64,000 nt of DNA, from positions 1-64,000 of the forward strand of contig JADJFV010000035.1 of NCBI GenBank assembly GCA_016708435.1. Reading direction: 5' to 3'. Position numbers and translations under genes: made by a program. Of the stretch, positions 43,552 through 53,729 are shown one piece after another; the first letter of the stretch is position 1; the number at the start of each line of letters is the position of its first letter. The notes under the pieces are model-generated. The model saw only the letters and a list, made by a program, of their open reading frames with translations. It ran no database searches and had not been told where the DNA came from. The DNA is from Leptospiraceae bacterium. GTDB taxonomy: Bacteria; Spirochaetota; Leptospiria; Leptospirales; Leptospiraceae.

Positions 43552-45684
43552 ATGAAACTAAAGAAACTCTTGATTATCCTCTCCGTGATTGCACTCATTG
43601 TGCTTGCAAGGTATTATGGCTTGCAAGAATATTTATCTTTTGAATCTTTGAAGAGTAATAAAGAACTGTTAAATAGCTATTATGCGCAAAATGAAATTCT
43701 ATTCATTTCTGGCTATATCTTGCTTTATATAATTTCTGTTGCGGTTGCATTGCCTGGAGCTACGATATTAACCATTGGTAGTGGTGCTTTGTTTGGTCTC
43801 GTGAAGGGGGTAATCCTTGTTTCCTTCGCTAGCACTATTGGTGCTACTCTCAGTTTTTTAATTTCTAGATATTTATTTCGAGATACTCTACGAGAAAAAT
43901 TTTCTGATAAATTAACTGCTATAGATAAAGGTGTGAGCCAAGATGGTGCTTTTTATCTTTTTACTCTTCGGATGATTCCTATTTTCCCTTTCTTTTTAAT
44001 TAATGTCCTCATGGGACTAACTGATATATCGGTCGTCATATTCTTCTTTGTCAGTCAAGTCGGAATGCTTTTGGGAACTATCGTTTATGTAAATGCCGGC
44101 ACGCAGCTAGCAAGCATTAGCTCCTTAAAAGACATTCTTTCTCCAAATCTACTTTTTTCATTTGTTGCCCTTGGCATTCTTCCTTTATTTGGTAAATCCA
44201 TCATTGCCTATATAAAGAATCAAAAGATATATAAAAATTACAAAAAGCCAAAGTCATTTGATTACAATTTAATTGTAATTGGAGCAGGTGCCGCTGGACT
44301 TGTTACTTCTTATATTGCGGCTACCGTTAAAGCTAAAGTTGCGTTAGTCGAAAAACATAAGATGGGAGGAGACTGTTTAAATTATGGATGTGTTCCATCT
44401 AAAGCACTCATTGCAGTTGCTAAAAAAATTCACACAGAGAAAAGAATTGCAGAGTATGGAATTAAATCTGCAAAGATTGAATTTGATTTTGCTACCGTAA
44501 TGAAAAGAGTTGCCGGTGTAGTTAAAAAAATTGAACCAAATGACTCTGTGGAACGTTATACGAAATTAGGCGTAGAATGTTTTTCGGGAGATGCAAAGAT
44601 TGTTAGCCCTTATGTTGTTTCTATAAATGGTAAAGAATATAGCACAAAATCAATCGTAATCGCATCGGGTGCGGAGCCTTATATTCCAAATATTCCAGGA
44701 CTAAATGAAATAAAATATCTCACCTCCGAGACACTCTGGGATTTAAAAAAACTACCGAAGAAACTTCTTATCCTGGGAGGAGGACCGATTGGCTGTGAAT
44801 TATCACAAGCATTTTCTAGACTAGGTTCAGACGTAGCGTTAGTTGAAATGGGAGAGCGAATCATGCCAAAAGAAGATTTAGATGTTTCTGCCTTCATGAA
44901 AGAAACCCTAGAAAAAGAAGGGCTTAAAATTTTAACATCACATAAAGCCATAGAGTTTAAAAAAGGAAAAGTGAATTCTGTTATATGTGAGGCTAATGGC
45001 AACAAGGTAGAAATCAAATTTGATGAAGTAATTCTTGCAATTGGAAGAAAAGCCAGAACAAAAGGGTTTGGAATCGAAGAATTAGGAATTCGTTTGAATC
45101 CGAATGGAACGATTGAGACGGATGAATTTTTGCGAACCAATTTTCCAAATATATTTGTTTGCGGAGACGCGGCAGGACCTTATCAATTTACACATACCGC
45201 ATCTCATCAAGCATGGTATGCCTCGGTCAATGCACTTTTTGGATTTGCTAAAAAGTTTAAAGCGGATTACAGCGTTATACCTTGGACAACGTTCACGGAC
45301 CCAGAAGTTGCTCATGTAGGCTTAACGGAAGCCGAAGCAAAAGAAAAGAATATTGAAATAGAATTGAGTCAATATGATATTGGAGAACTCGACCGAGCTA
45401 TTGCCGATGGTGAGGCAAATGGATTCATAAAAGTCCTGACCAAAATAGGAACCGATAAAATATTGGGAGTAACTATAGTATCCGCACATGCAGGAGACTT
45501 GCTTGCGGAGTATGTTCTCGCTATGAAACATGGACTTGGTCTAAATAAAATATTAGGAACAATTCATACATATCCAACGATGTCAGAAGCAAATAAGTTC
45601 GTTGCGGGTAATTGGAAGAAGGCGAATAAGCCAGAGAAATTGCTTTCGTATGTGGAAAAATTTCATAGATGGCGACGCGGATAA
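43552..45684 (+). CDS. TVP38/TMEM64 membrane domain fused to MerA-like flavoprotein
   Basis: 710 residues. The first ~220 are a TVP38/DedA-like membrane domain (LPGATILTIGSGALFG, FTLRMIPIFPFFLINVLMG). From ~235 a class I pyridine nucleotide-disulfide oxidoreductase begins: IVIGAGAAGLVTSY, the redox-active GGDCLNYGCVPSK, a second NAD fold LLILGGGPIGCELSQAF, and VCGDAAGPYQFTH. The C-terminal dimer domain ends HTYPTMSEANK. It is mercuric reductase-like, but has no heavy-metal Cys pair at the C-terminus. The fusion is known in other bacteria; substrate unclear. Confidence 0.88.
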   Translation: MKLKKLLIILSVIALIVLARYYGLQEYLSFESLKSNKELLNSYYAQNEILFISGYILLYIISVAVALPGATILTIGSGALFGLVKGVILVSFASTIGATLSFLISRYLFRDTLREKFSDKLTAIDKGVSQDGAFYLFTLRMIPIFPFFLINVLMGLTDISVVIFFFVSQVGMLLGTIVYVNAGTQLASISSLKDILSPNLLFSFVALGILPLFGKSIIAYIKNQKIYKNYKKPKSFDYNLIVIGAGAAGLVTSYIAATVKAKVALVEKHKMGGDCLNYGCVPSKALIAVAKKIHTEKRIAEYGIKSAKIEFDFATVMKRVAGVVKKIEPNDSVERYTKLGVECFSGDAKIVSPYVVSINGKEYSTKSIVIASGAEPYIPNIPGLNEIKYLTSETLWDLKKLPKKLLILGGGPIGCELSQAFSRLGSDVALVEMGERIMPKEDLDVSAFMKETLEKEGLKILTSHKAIEFKKGKVNSVICEANGNKVEIKFDEVILAIGRKARTKGFGIEELGIRLNPNGTIETDEFLRTNFPNIFVCGDAAGPYQFTHTASHQAWYASVNALFGFAKKFKADYSVIPWTTFTDPEVAHVGLTEAEAKEKNIEIELSQYDIGELDRAIADGEANGFIKVLTKIGTDKILGVTIVSAHAGDLLAEYVLAMKHGLGLNKILGTIHTYPTMSEANKFVAGNWKKANKPEKLLSYVEKFHRWRRG

Positions 45685-45787
45685 TTAAATTATTTTTCTT
45701 TTATCGAATTATAGCTAGAAAAAAAATCGAATTGAAATAAAAAGTGCTTTTCTCATCTAGGCAATTATTGGAAAAGTATACTATTCT

Positions 45788-47440
45788 ATGTTCCAGCTTG
45801 ACTTAGTCAATAAACTGAAAATAAACAACGTTACCGGGAGGCCTGTAATATTATGCGTAGACGATGAGTTGATTATTCTATCCTCTCTCAGTCAACAATT
45901 GATGCGCAAATATGGACAGGAATTTTCTATTCAAGCGGTGGATAATGCAGAGCAAGCATTGGATATTGTCCTAAAGTGCAATGAGGATAATACTGATATA
46001 CCTGTAATAATATGCGATCGTCTAATGCCTCTTATGAGTGGAGATGAATTACTAATTCAGATTCATAAGACTAATCCTGATACTAGAAAAATATTACTTA
46101 CGGGTCAAGCTTCTACTACGAGTATTAGTAATGCTATTAATAATGCTAACCTTTATAGATATATTTCTAAGCCATGGAGCAACGAAGAGCTATTATCCTC
46201 TGTCGACGAGGCTCTCGGTGCCTTTTACAATGACCGATTCTTAGAAGAAAAAGCATTAGAGCTAGAAAAAAGTCTTCTATTTGAAGAAATCAAATACAAG
46301 AATCTAGTCGAACATATGTCCGGTGCAATTTATATAATGACTGCTGATTTAAGTAGACAATTTCTATTTCACAGTCCGCAGATTTCCAAGATAACTCATT
46401 ATTCAAATGATGAGTTTACGTATGAATTGTGGCTAAGTCGGATTTACCCCGAAGATAGAAATAGGGTTTTAGGTAAGTTTGAATCTGTTACGTTTAATTC
46501 TAAAAGTTTTTTGATAGAATATCGTTTTTTTCGAAAAGACAATGAAATGATTTGGTTAGAGGAAGATATTACCTCAATTTATAAAGATAGACAACCATTC
46601 CTATTTCAGGGAATTCGAAATGATATAACAAATCGTAAACGTGCTGAAGTTAAGTTAAAGTTATATGCTGAAGAAATTGAAAAAGTAAATCAAAAACTTC
46701 TAAAAGCATTCGACCAGGCAGAGCAGGCAAATAAATCAAAATCCGAGTTTTTAGCAAATATTACTCATGAATTTAACACACCGTTGAATTCGATTTTAGG
46801 ATATTGTCAATTACTCGAGATGGAGCAGATTGGTAAATTAAATGAAAAGCAAAGCAAGTTTGTTTCTTATATTTACGAAAGCGGCAACCACTTGTTAGCC
46901 CTCGTTAACACCATTCTAGATTTTTCAAAGATAGATGCTGGCAGAGTGTTAATAGATAAAACTAACTTCGATCTCAATGCATTAGTGAAAGAAGTCATCA
47001 ATTCACAAGAAGCATTAGCAAGCCAAAAAAATATTACAATAGAATTAGATGTCGATAGCAGCAGAGACTATTTTATATTTGCCGATAGAACGAGAATAAA
47101 GCAAGTTTTGATCAATCTAAGTAGCAACGCGATCAAGTTTACTCAAAATGGTCGTAGTATTGGTTTTAAATTATATCAAGATGCGGATAACACCATATTG
47201 AAGTGCTGGGACGCTGGTATAGGTATTCCTAAATCTGAAGTTGTCCGAGTCTTTGAACCGTTTGAACAAATTCGAAATGAGTTTACTGCCAAGACGAAGG
47301 GAACCGGGCTCGGTCTTTCTATTGTGAAAAGCATTTTAGATTTACATGGTTTTTCGATTCAGTTGGAAAGCGAAGAGTTGAAGGGAAGCACATTCACGAT
47401 CACAATAGGGCAAACACCTATTTTGCTCTCGAAGACTTAA
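45788..47440 (+). CDS. REC-PAS sensor histidine kinase
   Basis: 550 residues. An N-terminal receiver (ILCVDDELIILSS, phospho-Asp in VIICDRLMPLMSG, Lys in YISKPWSNEE) leads to a PAS module (ending IRNDITNRKRAEVKL) and the kinase: His in FLANITHEFNTPLNSILGY, NAIKFTQNG, DAGIGI, GTGLGLSIVKS. The H-box has HEFN in place of the usual HELR. The receiver-first order suggests input from another kinase. Its stop overlaps the photolyase stop by 4 bases, tail to tail. Confidence 0.9.
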   Translation: MFQLDLVNKLKINNVTGRPVILCVDDELIILSSLSQQLMRKYGQEFSIQAVDNAEQALDIVLKCNEDNTDIPVIICDRLMPLMSGDELLIQIHKTNPDTRKILLTGQASTTSISNAINNANLYRYISKPWSNEELLSSVDEALGAFYNDRFLEEKALELEKSLLFEEIKYKNLVEHMSGAIYIMTADLSRQFLFHSPQISKITHYSNDEFTYELWLSRIYPEDRNRVLGKFESVTFNSKSFLIEYRFFRKDNEMIWLEEDITSIYKDRQPFLFQGIRNDITNRKRAEVKLKLYAEEIEKVNQKLLKAFDQAEQANKSKSEFLANITHEFNTPLNSILGYCQLLEMEQIGKLNEKQSKFVSYIYESGNHLLALVNTILDFSKIDAGRVLIDKTNFDLNALVKEVINSQEALASQKNITIELDVDSSRDYFIFADRTRIKQVLINLSSNAIKFTQNGRSIGFKLYQDADNTILKCWDAGIGIPKSEVVRVFEPFEQIRNEFTAKTKGTGLGLSIVKSILDLHGFSIQLESEELKGSTFTITIGQTPILLSKT

Positions 47441-48981
47441 AATAGACTTTCTTCTTTTCCTTCTAGTTTTGCAATATACTCTAAATACTCAGTCATCCTA
47501 AATTTTTTCTTTGTTGAGTCAGAAGACATATAGCGTAAATTTCCGTGAACATTTCTTTCGGGAAACCACGGTCTATCAAATAGTCCAAAACACCAGAGGA
47601 TGCCTGTATAAGAATTTGGATTTCTTCCATCATACGCATACTTGTTATTAAACTCTTCTAGTGTATCAAATGCTTCTTGGTAAGTCTTAGACCATTCAAT
47701 GACTTTTTTTCCCCAGAGCATTCGCATATAATTGTGCATTCTACCCGTGATAATTAATTCTTTTTGTGCAGCATTCCAGAGCGGATCATGGGTATTTGCT
47801 GCTTCAAACTCTTTTCTTGTATAAAGATAATCACGCTTATCCGTTGCATGTTTGACTAGGATTTTTTGAATCCAATCAGGTAGTATTCTAAGGTCTTTAT
47901 TGAATTCTTTTTTAGGCCAGAAGAGTAGGTAGCCTATATCTCTCCATGTTAGAAGTTCATCAAAATAGGAGTTTAGACTTTTATTCTTGCCGTAGAAAGT
48001 ATCTTTGTCTCCTTTCGCGTCAATATTTAGTTTATCAGGTGCCCATGTTTCTTTTTCGTCTGCACTTAGGCAGTGGGCAATAATTGTCTCAACGCTGATA
48101 TGTCCGAAATGTAAATAGGGAGACATCGCGCTAGCGGGTGTTAGTTTGGGGGAATGCGGATTCGATCTATTATCCCCGTAAAGTTTCAAATTATTCTTAA
48201 TAAAGTAATTTAATTTTTCTAATGCTATTTTAGATCCGCCAATCATATCGGGAACAGGTTTTATAGAATTCGAAAAACTTATCTTAGAAAGAAATTTATC
48301 TATGTCTTTCTTTTCTATTTTAAATTCTTTGAATGGTGCTTTGGAAATCTTTTCTACTTGAATCAAGTCTTTCTTTGAAATCTTTTCCTTTGCTCTATGA
48401 ACATAGGCTTCTGCGAAGAGTCGGTGAATTCTAGGACGAAGGACGCGGGCGGCAGAGGCATGTTCTCCGTAAAGAGAAATTGGAATGATGCTGTTTGAGT
48501 CTACTACGATAAGCTTGCAGTCTACTTTCTTGGATAATTTATCAATTTGTTCCGGGATGATAAATGCGGGAAAATCATCTGTAACCACAACACACGCTTT
48601 ATCGGAGATTTTTCGTAAAATTCCTTTTGCCGGATTATCAGGAGTTTCCACAAAGCTCCAGTAATTTATGCCAAGCTTTTCTGCGGTCTGGCGGTTATCG
48701 CACATTCCTTCTAATATGAATTTATGAAGTCTCTCTGAATTCCATTTGTAATCAGCTCTCAGTCCTTCGTAGACTACTAACTCTTTGCCTAATTTTTTTC
48801 CTAGAAATATTGCATAATCGAGAGCGTGGTTGGATTCAAATCTTCGATAGGCTTGCATCCAATATAAAACATAAGTTCTATTTTCTAAGATTGGCTTTTG
48901 GTTTGTATCACGGACTCGGACTTTATTATACTCAGAGAAATTCATAACCCATTGGAATAAAATGGGGCTAGAATACAACAC
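47437..48981 (-). CDS. Class II CPD photolyase
   Basis: 514 residues. Class II marks are YVLYWMQAYRR near the N-terminus, SPYLHFGHIS, WNAAQKELIITGRMHNYMRM and the C-terminal GRNPNSYTGILWCFGLFDRP. The enzyme uses FAD and light to split cyclobutane pyrimidine dimers. A nearer start at the MNFSEYNKVRVRD methionine (about 48945) is plausible. No regulator is adjacent. The organism is thus exposed to light at some stage. Confidence 0.92.
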   Translation of the reverse strand: MLYSSPILFQWVMNFSEYNKVRVRDTNQKPILENRTYVLYWMQAYRRFESNHALDYAIFLGKKLGKELVVYEGLRADYKWNSERLHKFILEGMCDNRQTAEKLGINYWSFVETPDNPAKGILRKISDKACVVVTDDFPAFIIPEQIDKLSKKVDCKLIVVDSNSIIPISLYGEHASAARVLRPRIHRLFAEAYVHRAKEKISKKDLIQVEKISKAPFKEFKIEKKDIDKFLSKISFSNSIKPVPDMIGGSKIALEKLNYFIKNNLKLYGDNRSNPHSPKLTPASAMSPYLHFGHISVETIIAHCLSADEKETWAPDKLNIDAKGDKDTFYGKNKSLNSYFDELLTWRDIGYLLFWPKKEFNKDLRILPDWIQKILVKHATDKRDYLYTRKEFEAANTHDPLWNAAQKELIITGRMHNYMRMLWGKKVIEWSKTYQEAFDTLEEFNNKYAYDGRNPNSYTGILWCFGLFDRPWFPERNVHGNLRYMSSDSTKKKFRMTEYLEYIAKLEGKEESLF

Positions 48982-49012
48982 TAAATCGGAAAGTTAAAAT
49001 TCTATTCTGGGA

Positions 49013-50215
49013 CTAATTACTCTTAGCTGCATTTACAAAATACATGTCGATTTCGCCTTTATTCTTGGCTGCGACCTTGCCTCTGTATTCACAAATAAAA
49101 TTATCTTTAATCAATTCATAGGTGTATCCTGAAATATTCACTCTGCCCGGAAAGCCAGAAGATTCCATTCGACTGGCAACGTTTACCGAATCTCCCCAGA
49201 CATCATAGCAGAATTTCTTAGTTCCTACAACTCCTGCGACGAGTGGACCGGAGTGAACTCCAATCCGAATTTCCCATGGTGGAATTCCTTGTTGGGAATT
49301 GATTGTATTTACGATGTTCATGTAGTCTGCTAGTTCAAGTCCCGCCTTAATGATATTAACCGCATGATTTGGGTCTTTCTCTGGAATACCGGCTACGCAC
49401 ATGTATGCGTCACCAATTGTTTTAATCTTTTCAATCTTATAGATTTGCATGATAGAATCGAAATAACAAAAAAACTGGTCTAGTTGATGAATCAATTCTT
49501 CTGTTGTAAATTTCTCCGATAATTTGGTGAATCCTTTAAAGTCCGTAAATAGAATACTCGCACTTTCATAAAATACCGGCTTTGCTTTGCCGGTCTCCCT
49601 TAATTCCTTTGCTACTCGCTTTGGTAAAATATTTAACAACACTTCTTCTGTTTCTTTTTTACTCAGATCTAAAGATTTGTTTAATTTCTTTAATTCAATT
49701 TGAGCATTCACGAGTTCATTGTATTGCTTGAGAGAATTTTCGTAGGTAGAAAGAAGCATATTTAAAATATGTAAACGGTCTGCTACTATCTCAAAGTTTT
49801 TCCCCGCATAATTTATATTAATCGGAGTAACATCTTCATTGGTTGCAATTGGATTATTTAGAAGAGTCTCCACTCGATACATTAAGTATTTTTTGTCATA
49901 GGGCTTGGTGACGTAACCATCTGCACCGCATTCGATGCCTGTAATAATATCTTCCGGTCTAGAAAGAGAAGAGCAGATAACAACGGGTATGTCCTTTAAG
50001 GCATCGTTATTTTTAATTTTTCGACAGAGTTCAAATCCATTCATGTCTGGCATCTCAACGTCTGTTATGATGAGAGAAGGTTTTTCTCTTTCGACTAACG
50101 CATAGGCTTCTGCTCCATTCTTTCCCCAAAACACAGTATAGCCTTCGTCTACTAAGATACGCCTGAGCATTACACCTTGCACGGAACTATCTTCTGCAAA
50201 AACAATTGTGTGCAT
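49013..50215 (-). CDS. Receiver - class III adenylate cyclase
   Basis: 400 residues. An N-terminal receiver (IVFAEDSSVQG, phospho-Asp in LIITDVEMPDMNG, Lys in YVTKPYDKKY) is joined by a coiled helix (residues ~150-190) to a class III cyclase. Metal Asps are in LFTDFKGFT and KTIGDAYM; the Lys of IEKIKTIGD and the Asp of VWGDSVNVASRM are the pair that selects ATP. It should make cAMP when phosphorylated. It is last in the second chemosensory operon, so it is the likely output of CheA. Confidence 0.92.
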   Translation of the reverse strand: MHTIVFAEDSSVQGVMLRRILVDEGYTVFWGKNGAEAYALVEREKPSLIITDVEMPDMNGFELCRKIKNNDALKDIPVVICSSLSRPEDIITGIECGADGYVTKPYDKKYLMYRVETLLNNPIATNEDVTPININYAGKNFEIVADRLHILNMLLSTYENSLKQYNELVNAQIELKKLNKSLDLSKKETEEVLLNILPKRVAKELRETGKAKPVFYESASILFTDFKGFTKLSEKFTTEELIHQLDQFFCYFDSIMQIYKIEKIKTIGDAYMCVAGIPEKDPNHAVNIIKAGLELADYMNIVNTINSQQGIPPWEIRIGVHSGPLVAGVVGTKKFCYDVWGDSVNVASRMESSGFPGRVNISGYTYELIKDNFICEYRGKVAAKNKGEIDMYFVNAAKSN

Positions 50216-50217
50216 CT

Positions 50218-51261
50218 CTAAATCAATCCTAGTATATGCGATGCTATTTTATCAACTGGAAGTTGAATATCTAATGCGCCAATTTCTTTTGCGACTTTCG
50301 GCATTCCATAGACTACACAAGTTGATTCTGCTTCCCCGATTGTTTTTCCACCTAAGTGTTTAATGGTGAGTATCCCCGTTGCTCCATCATCTCCCATGCC
50401 TGTTAGGATTACTGCGAGAGTTTTATCTCCGGCGTATTTGGCGAGAGATTTGAATAACACATTGACTGAGGGACAATGACCATTAAACGGTGCTTCATTG
50501 GATACTTGTAATTTGCCGTCAGATCCTATCACCATATGTTTTAAGTTCTGCGGAAAATACACAGTGCCCGCAACAGGAGTTTCTCCTTCGTGCATGATTT
50601 TTACTTTCAGTTTTGTATTTTGTCCAAGCCAGGAAACCATACTCTCAATGAATCCATCACTTATATGTTGGACGCAAAGTATGGGAAGAGGGAACTCTCT
50701 AGGTAGTCCACCGAGCACTTGTTGTATTGCATTTGGTCCACCTGTTGATGCACCGATACCGAGGAATTTTATTACTTGTTTTTGAGAGCTAGTGATTGTA
50801 GGAAAGCTTCCTGTATCAACTCCAGGATGTTTCTTAGTTTTTTTATAAACGGGGATACTCTTGATTACGCGTATTTTTGAAACGAGTCTATCGCGAATCA
50901 TATCATAGTCCTTTTCTGTTCCGCCTAATGGTTTAGGAAATACATCGAGTGCTCCAGCTTCGAGTAATTGAAATACATTCGTTTCGTTTTCTCCCTGAAG
51001 CGCCGCACTTACAACAAGAATCGGTTTGGGGTTAGTCTCCATTAGCTGCTTTGTAAATTCTAGTCCATCCATGACTGGCATCATGAGATCAGTGCAGATC
51101 ACGTCTGGATTTAAAAAGCGAACCTGGTCTAATCCTTCGCTTCCATTCTTTGCAGTTCCGATTACCAATACTTCGGAACTCTTATCTAAAATTCTTTTTA
51201 ATATGTTCAAGACGATAGGCGAATCATCGATGAGCAATACTTTGATTTTATTTTCTATCAT
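50218..51261 (-). CDS. cheB: CheB methylesterase (second copy)
   Basis: 347 residues. The receiver (VLLIDDSPIVLN, ICTDLMMPVMDG) is followed by the methylesterase with Ser in LGIGASTGGPNA, His in LCVQHISDGF and Asp in LTGMGDDGATG. It overlaps cheA by 4 bases and sits 2 bases before the cyclase gene. It adapts the receptor of this operon by removing methyl groups added by the CheR at 56730. Confidence 0.93.
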   Translation of the reverse strand: MIENKIKVLLIDDSPIVLNILKRILDKSSEVLVIGTAKNGSEGLDQVRFLNPDVICTDLMMPVMDGLEFTKQLMETNPKPILVVSAALQGENETNVFQLLEAGALDVFPKPLGGTEKDYDMIRDRLVSKIRVIKSIPVYKKTKKHPGVDTGSFPTITSSQKQVIKFLGIGASTGGPNAIQQVLGGLPREFPLPILCVQHISDGFIESMVSWLGQNTKLKVKIMHEGETPVAGTVYFPQNLKHMVIGSDGKLQVSNEAPFNGHCPSVNVLFKSLAKYAGDKTLAVILTGMGDDGATGILTIKHLGGKTIGEAESTCVVYGMPKVAKEIGALDIQLPVDKIASHILGLI

Positions 51262-53717
51262 CTAAGCCTCTTTATGATTTGTAACAAATCTTTTCTATCA
51301 AATTTTGTTTTTACTAAATACGCGTCAGCACCTGCATCCATTCCCTGTTTTATGTTCTCTTCTGAGCCTAGGGAAGTAAGCATGATGACGGGAGTGTTTT
51401 GTAATTTTGCTGAGTCCTTTATTTTTTTCGTAAATTCTAATCCATTCATCTTAGGCATTTCCATATCTGTGATTACTATGCTAAATTTCTCTGTGTTTAA
51501 TTTGGACCAACCGTCTTCTCCGTCGATTCCAATTTCTACATCGAATCCTTCTGTCTCTAGAATCCTCTTTATTTGCACACGGGTTGTAAGAGAATCATCA
51601 ACTACTAGAATTTTAAAATTAGATTCTTCTTGGTTCTTGTCTTCAACCATTATAGAAATATTGGTTTTAGTAATCGTCTTTACTAATTCTTTAGGGTGGA
51701 GGATAATGCATATTTCCCCCGAATCAAGAATCGTAGCACCGGATACATTTCTAACTTTTTTTAATATACCTTCGAATGATTTAATAATGACTTCATTTTT
51801 TTCGATTACCGAATCTACTACTAGTGCAAGTTTAATTCCATCTGATTGTATGAACAAACAAGGAGTAGGCGCTGTTATTTTCTTTGCTGTGATTTGAGCA
51901 ATCTCTAAATAATTTGCAAGCTGAACTAGATGCACTGGTTGTTTTTCTATAACGACTGTGCTTTGTCCTTCTAAAATGAAAATATCTTTCGGGTAAATGG
52001 TTTTACTGAGTATTACATTATCCGCCGGAAATCCAAACTTTTGATTTCCCACTGAAATGATTAATACATGAGTGGTAGAAAATTTAATCGGGAGCTTGAT
52101 TCTAAATGTTGTTCCTACGCCTAATTCGGATTCGGTGTCAATGTCTCCTTTGAATTTTTCTACAAAGCTTTTTACTACATCCATTCCTACACCACGACCG
52201 GAGAGGTTGGAAACATTGCTTTGAGTAGAGAATCCATGTTGGAAGATGATGGAGTAAATTTTTTTATGATCCATTTGACTCAATTCATCTTGATTGTATA
52301 AACCTTTTTCTATTGCCTTGCTCTTGATTTTTTCTATGTCGAGTCCTTTTCCATCATCTTTGATTTCTATTAATACAGTATCACTTTGACTTTTTCCAAA
52401 TAGAGTGATAGTGGCTAATTCAGGTTTGCCTGATTTGGTTCTAGCTTCTTTTTCTTCTATTCCATGGTCTACAGCGTTTCGGATAATATGCATCAAAGGA
52501 TCTTTTAATTCTTCTAGAATTTGTTTGTCAACGGTTGTCTCTCCACCTTCGATAATGAGTTGCACATTTTTTCCAGTCTCTCTGCTTAAATCTCGAACAG
52601 TTCTATGAAACAAGCTGAACACAGTTGAAACTGATAGCATTCGTAGGTTGTAGATTCGTCTCTCTATTTTCATGGAAGTGAGGCTAAGACGTGTTGTATC
52701 ATTACTTAGATTTTTTTTGAGTCGATTGATATTCTCTTCTAAGTTTTCGAGCTTACTTGTTTCTTTGGTGTTTAATTCTTGTAGCTGTGTGAGAAAAAAT
52801 TTATGCTTAGGACTCAGATCAGTTTGCTTTGCGAAATTGCTTAATAGATTTCTAGTTTCCTGAACTGTGCGTAAAAGCTCTTCGTAAGAATAATATGCAT
52901 CACCCACTTCTTTGACTCGATTTAAAATTCTATTCTTGGTTACAATCAGTTCACCCGTTTGCACCATGAGAGCATCTAACTTGGATGGATCCACGCGCAT
53001 CGTATCCGTTTTCTTTTGCTCTATAGAATTTGATTTATTCTTTTCAGTATCCCCTTCTTTTTTAGAGGGAGTATCTACAACGGATGCTTTTTTGCTTTCA
53101 ATGATTTTATCAATCTGATCTTTTATCTCAGGCTTGGGAGGATTAGGTGTAGCCGTTAGTTCTTTTGGTGGTGGTTCTGGAATAACAGTATTATCCGCAA
53201 CAGGATTGGGCTTGGGTTCTACTTTTACTTCTTGCTTTGGAACTTCTGGCTTTACTTCTTCGGGTTCTTTTTTTTCTACTGTGATGATACTTGCTTTATT
53301 TTCAGAGGATTTTGTTTTATTGGAGATGTCATTCTTACTTTCAATTAATTTATCTAAAACAGAAATAACATCTACATCGGAGCTTTCGCCTGTAACCGCT
53401 TCATTGACTAGTTTCTTGATTGCGTCAATGCCTTCATAGTAAATGTCTATTTGCTTAGGGGTAATTTGGAATTCGCCGCGACTTGCTTTTCCTAAAACTT
53501 CTTCGAAAATATGAGCAATCGATTCTATATCAGAAAGACCGAGCATACGGCTAGCACCTTTCATGCTATGAGCCTCTCTGAATATTAAATGCAGAATATC
53601 ATAGTCATGAGGGTTTTTTTCTAAGGTCAATAGGCATTTTTCGATTACTTGCATATGCTCTTCACTTTCTATCTGGAAGAGATCTCTTAGTTCTTGGTCT
53701 TCGATCATAATGCCCAC
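51258..53717 (-). CDS. cheA: Hybrid CheA kinase with C-terminal receiver
   Basis: 819 residues. HPt with His in FREAHSMKGASRMLG; a long proline/lysine-rich linker (~130-240); dimerisation and kinase domains (HIIRNAVDHGIEEKEAR, KDDGKGLDIEKI, QSNVSNLSGRGVGMDVV); CheW-like part; and a receiver (ILVVDDSLTTRV, VITDMEMPKMNG, YLVKTKFDRK). A CheA with its own receiver is typical of alternative, non-flagellar systems. It phosphorylates CheB and probably the REC-cyclase. Confidence 0.94.
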   Translation of the reverse strand: MGIMIEDQELRDLFQIESEEHMQVIEKCLLTLEKNPHDYDILHLIFREAHSMKGASRMLGLSDIESIAHIFEEVLGKASRGEFQITPKQIDIYYEGIDAIKKLVNEAVTGESSDVDVISVLDKLIESKNDISNKTKSSENKASIITVEKKEPEEVKPEVPKQEVKVEPKPNPVADNTVIPEPPPKELTATPNPPKPEIKDQIDKIIESKKASVVDTPSKKEGDTEKNKSNSIEQKKTDTMRVDPSKLDALMVQTGELIVTKNRILNRVKEVGDAYYSYEELLRTVQETRNLLSNFAKQTDLSPKHKFFLTQLQELNTKETSKLENLEENINRLKKNLSNDTTRLSLTSMKIERRIYNLRMLSVSTVFSLFHRTVRDLSRETGKNVQLIIEGGETTVDKQILEELKDPLMHIIRNAVDHGIEEKEARTKSGKPELATITLFGKSQSDTVLIEIKDDGKGLDIEKIKSKAIEKGLYNQDELSQMDHKKIYSIIFQHGFSTQSNVSNLSGRGVGMDVVKSFVEKFKGDIDTESELGVGTTFRIKLPIKFSTTHVLIISVGNQKFGFPADNVILSKTIYPKDIFILEGQSTVVIEKQPVHLVQLANYLEIAQITAKKITAPTPCLFIQSDGIKLALVVDSVIEKNEVIIKSFEGILKKVRNVSGATILDSGEICIILHPKELVKTITKTNISIMVEDKNQEESNFKILVVDDSLTTRVQIKRILETEGFDVEIGIDGEDGWSKLNTEKFSIVITDMEMPKMNGLEFTKKIKDSAKLQNTPVIMLTSLGSEENIKQGMDAGADAYLVKTKFDRKDLLQIIKRLR

Positions 53718-53729
53718 GCAAAATACCTG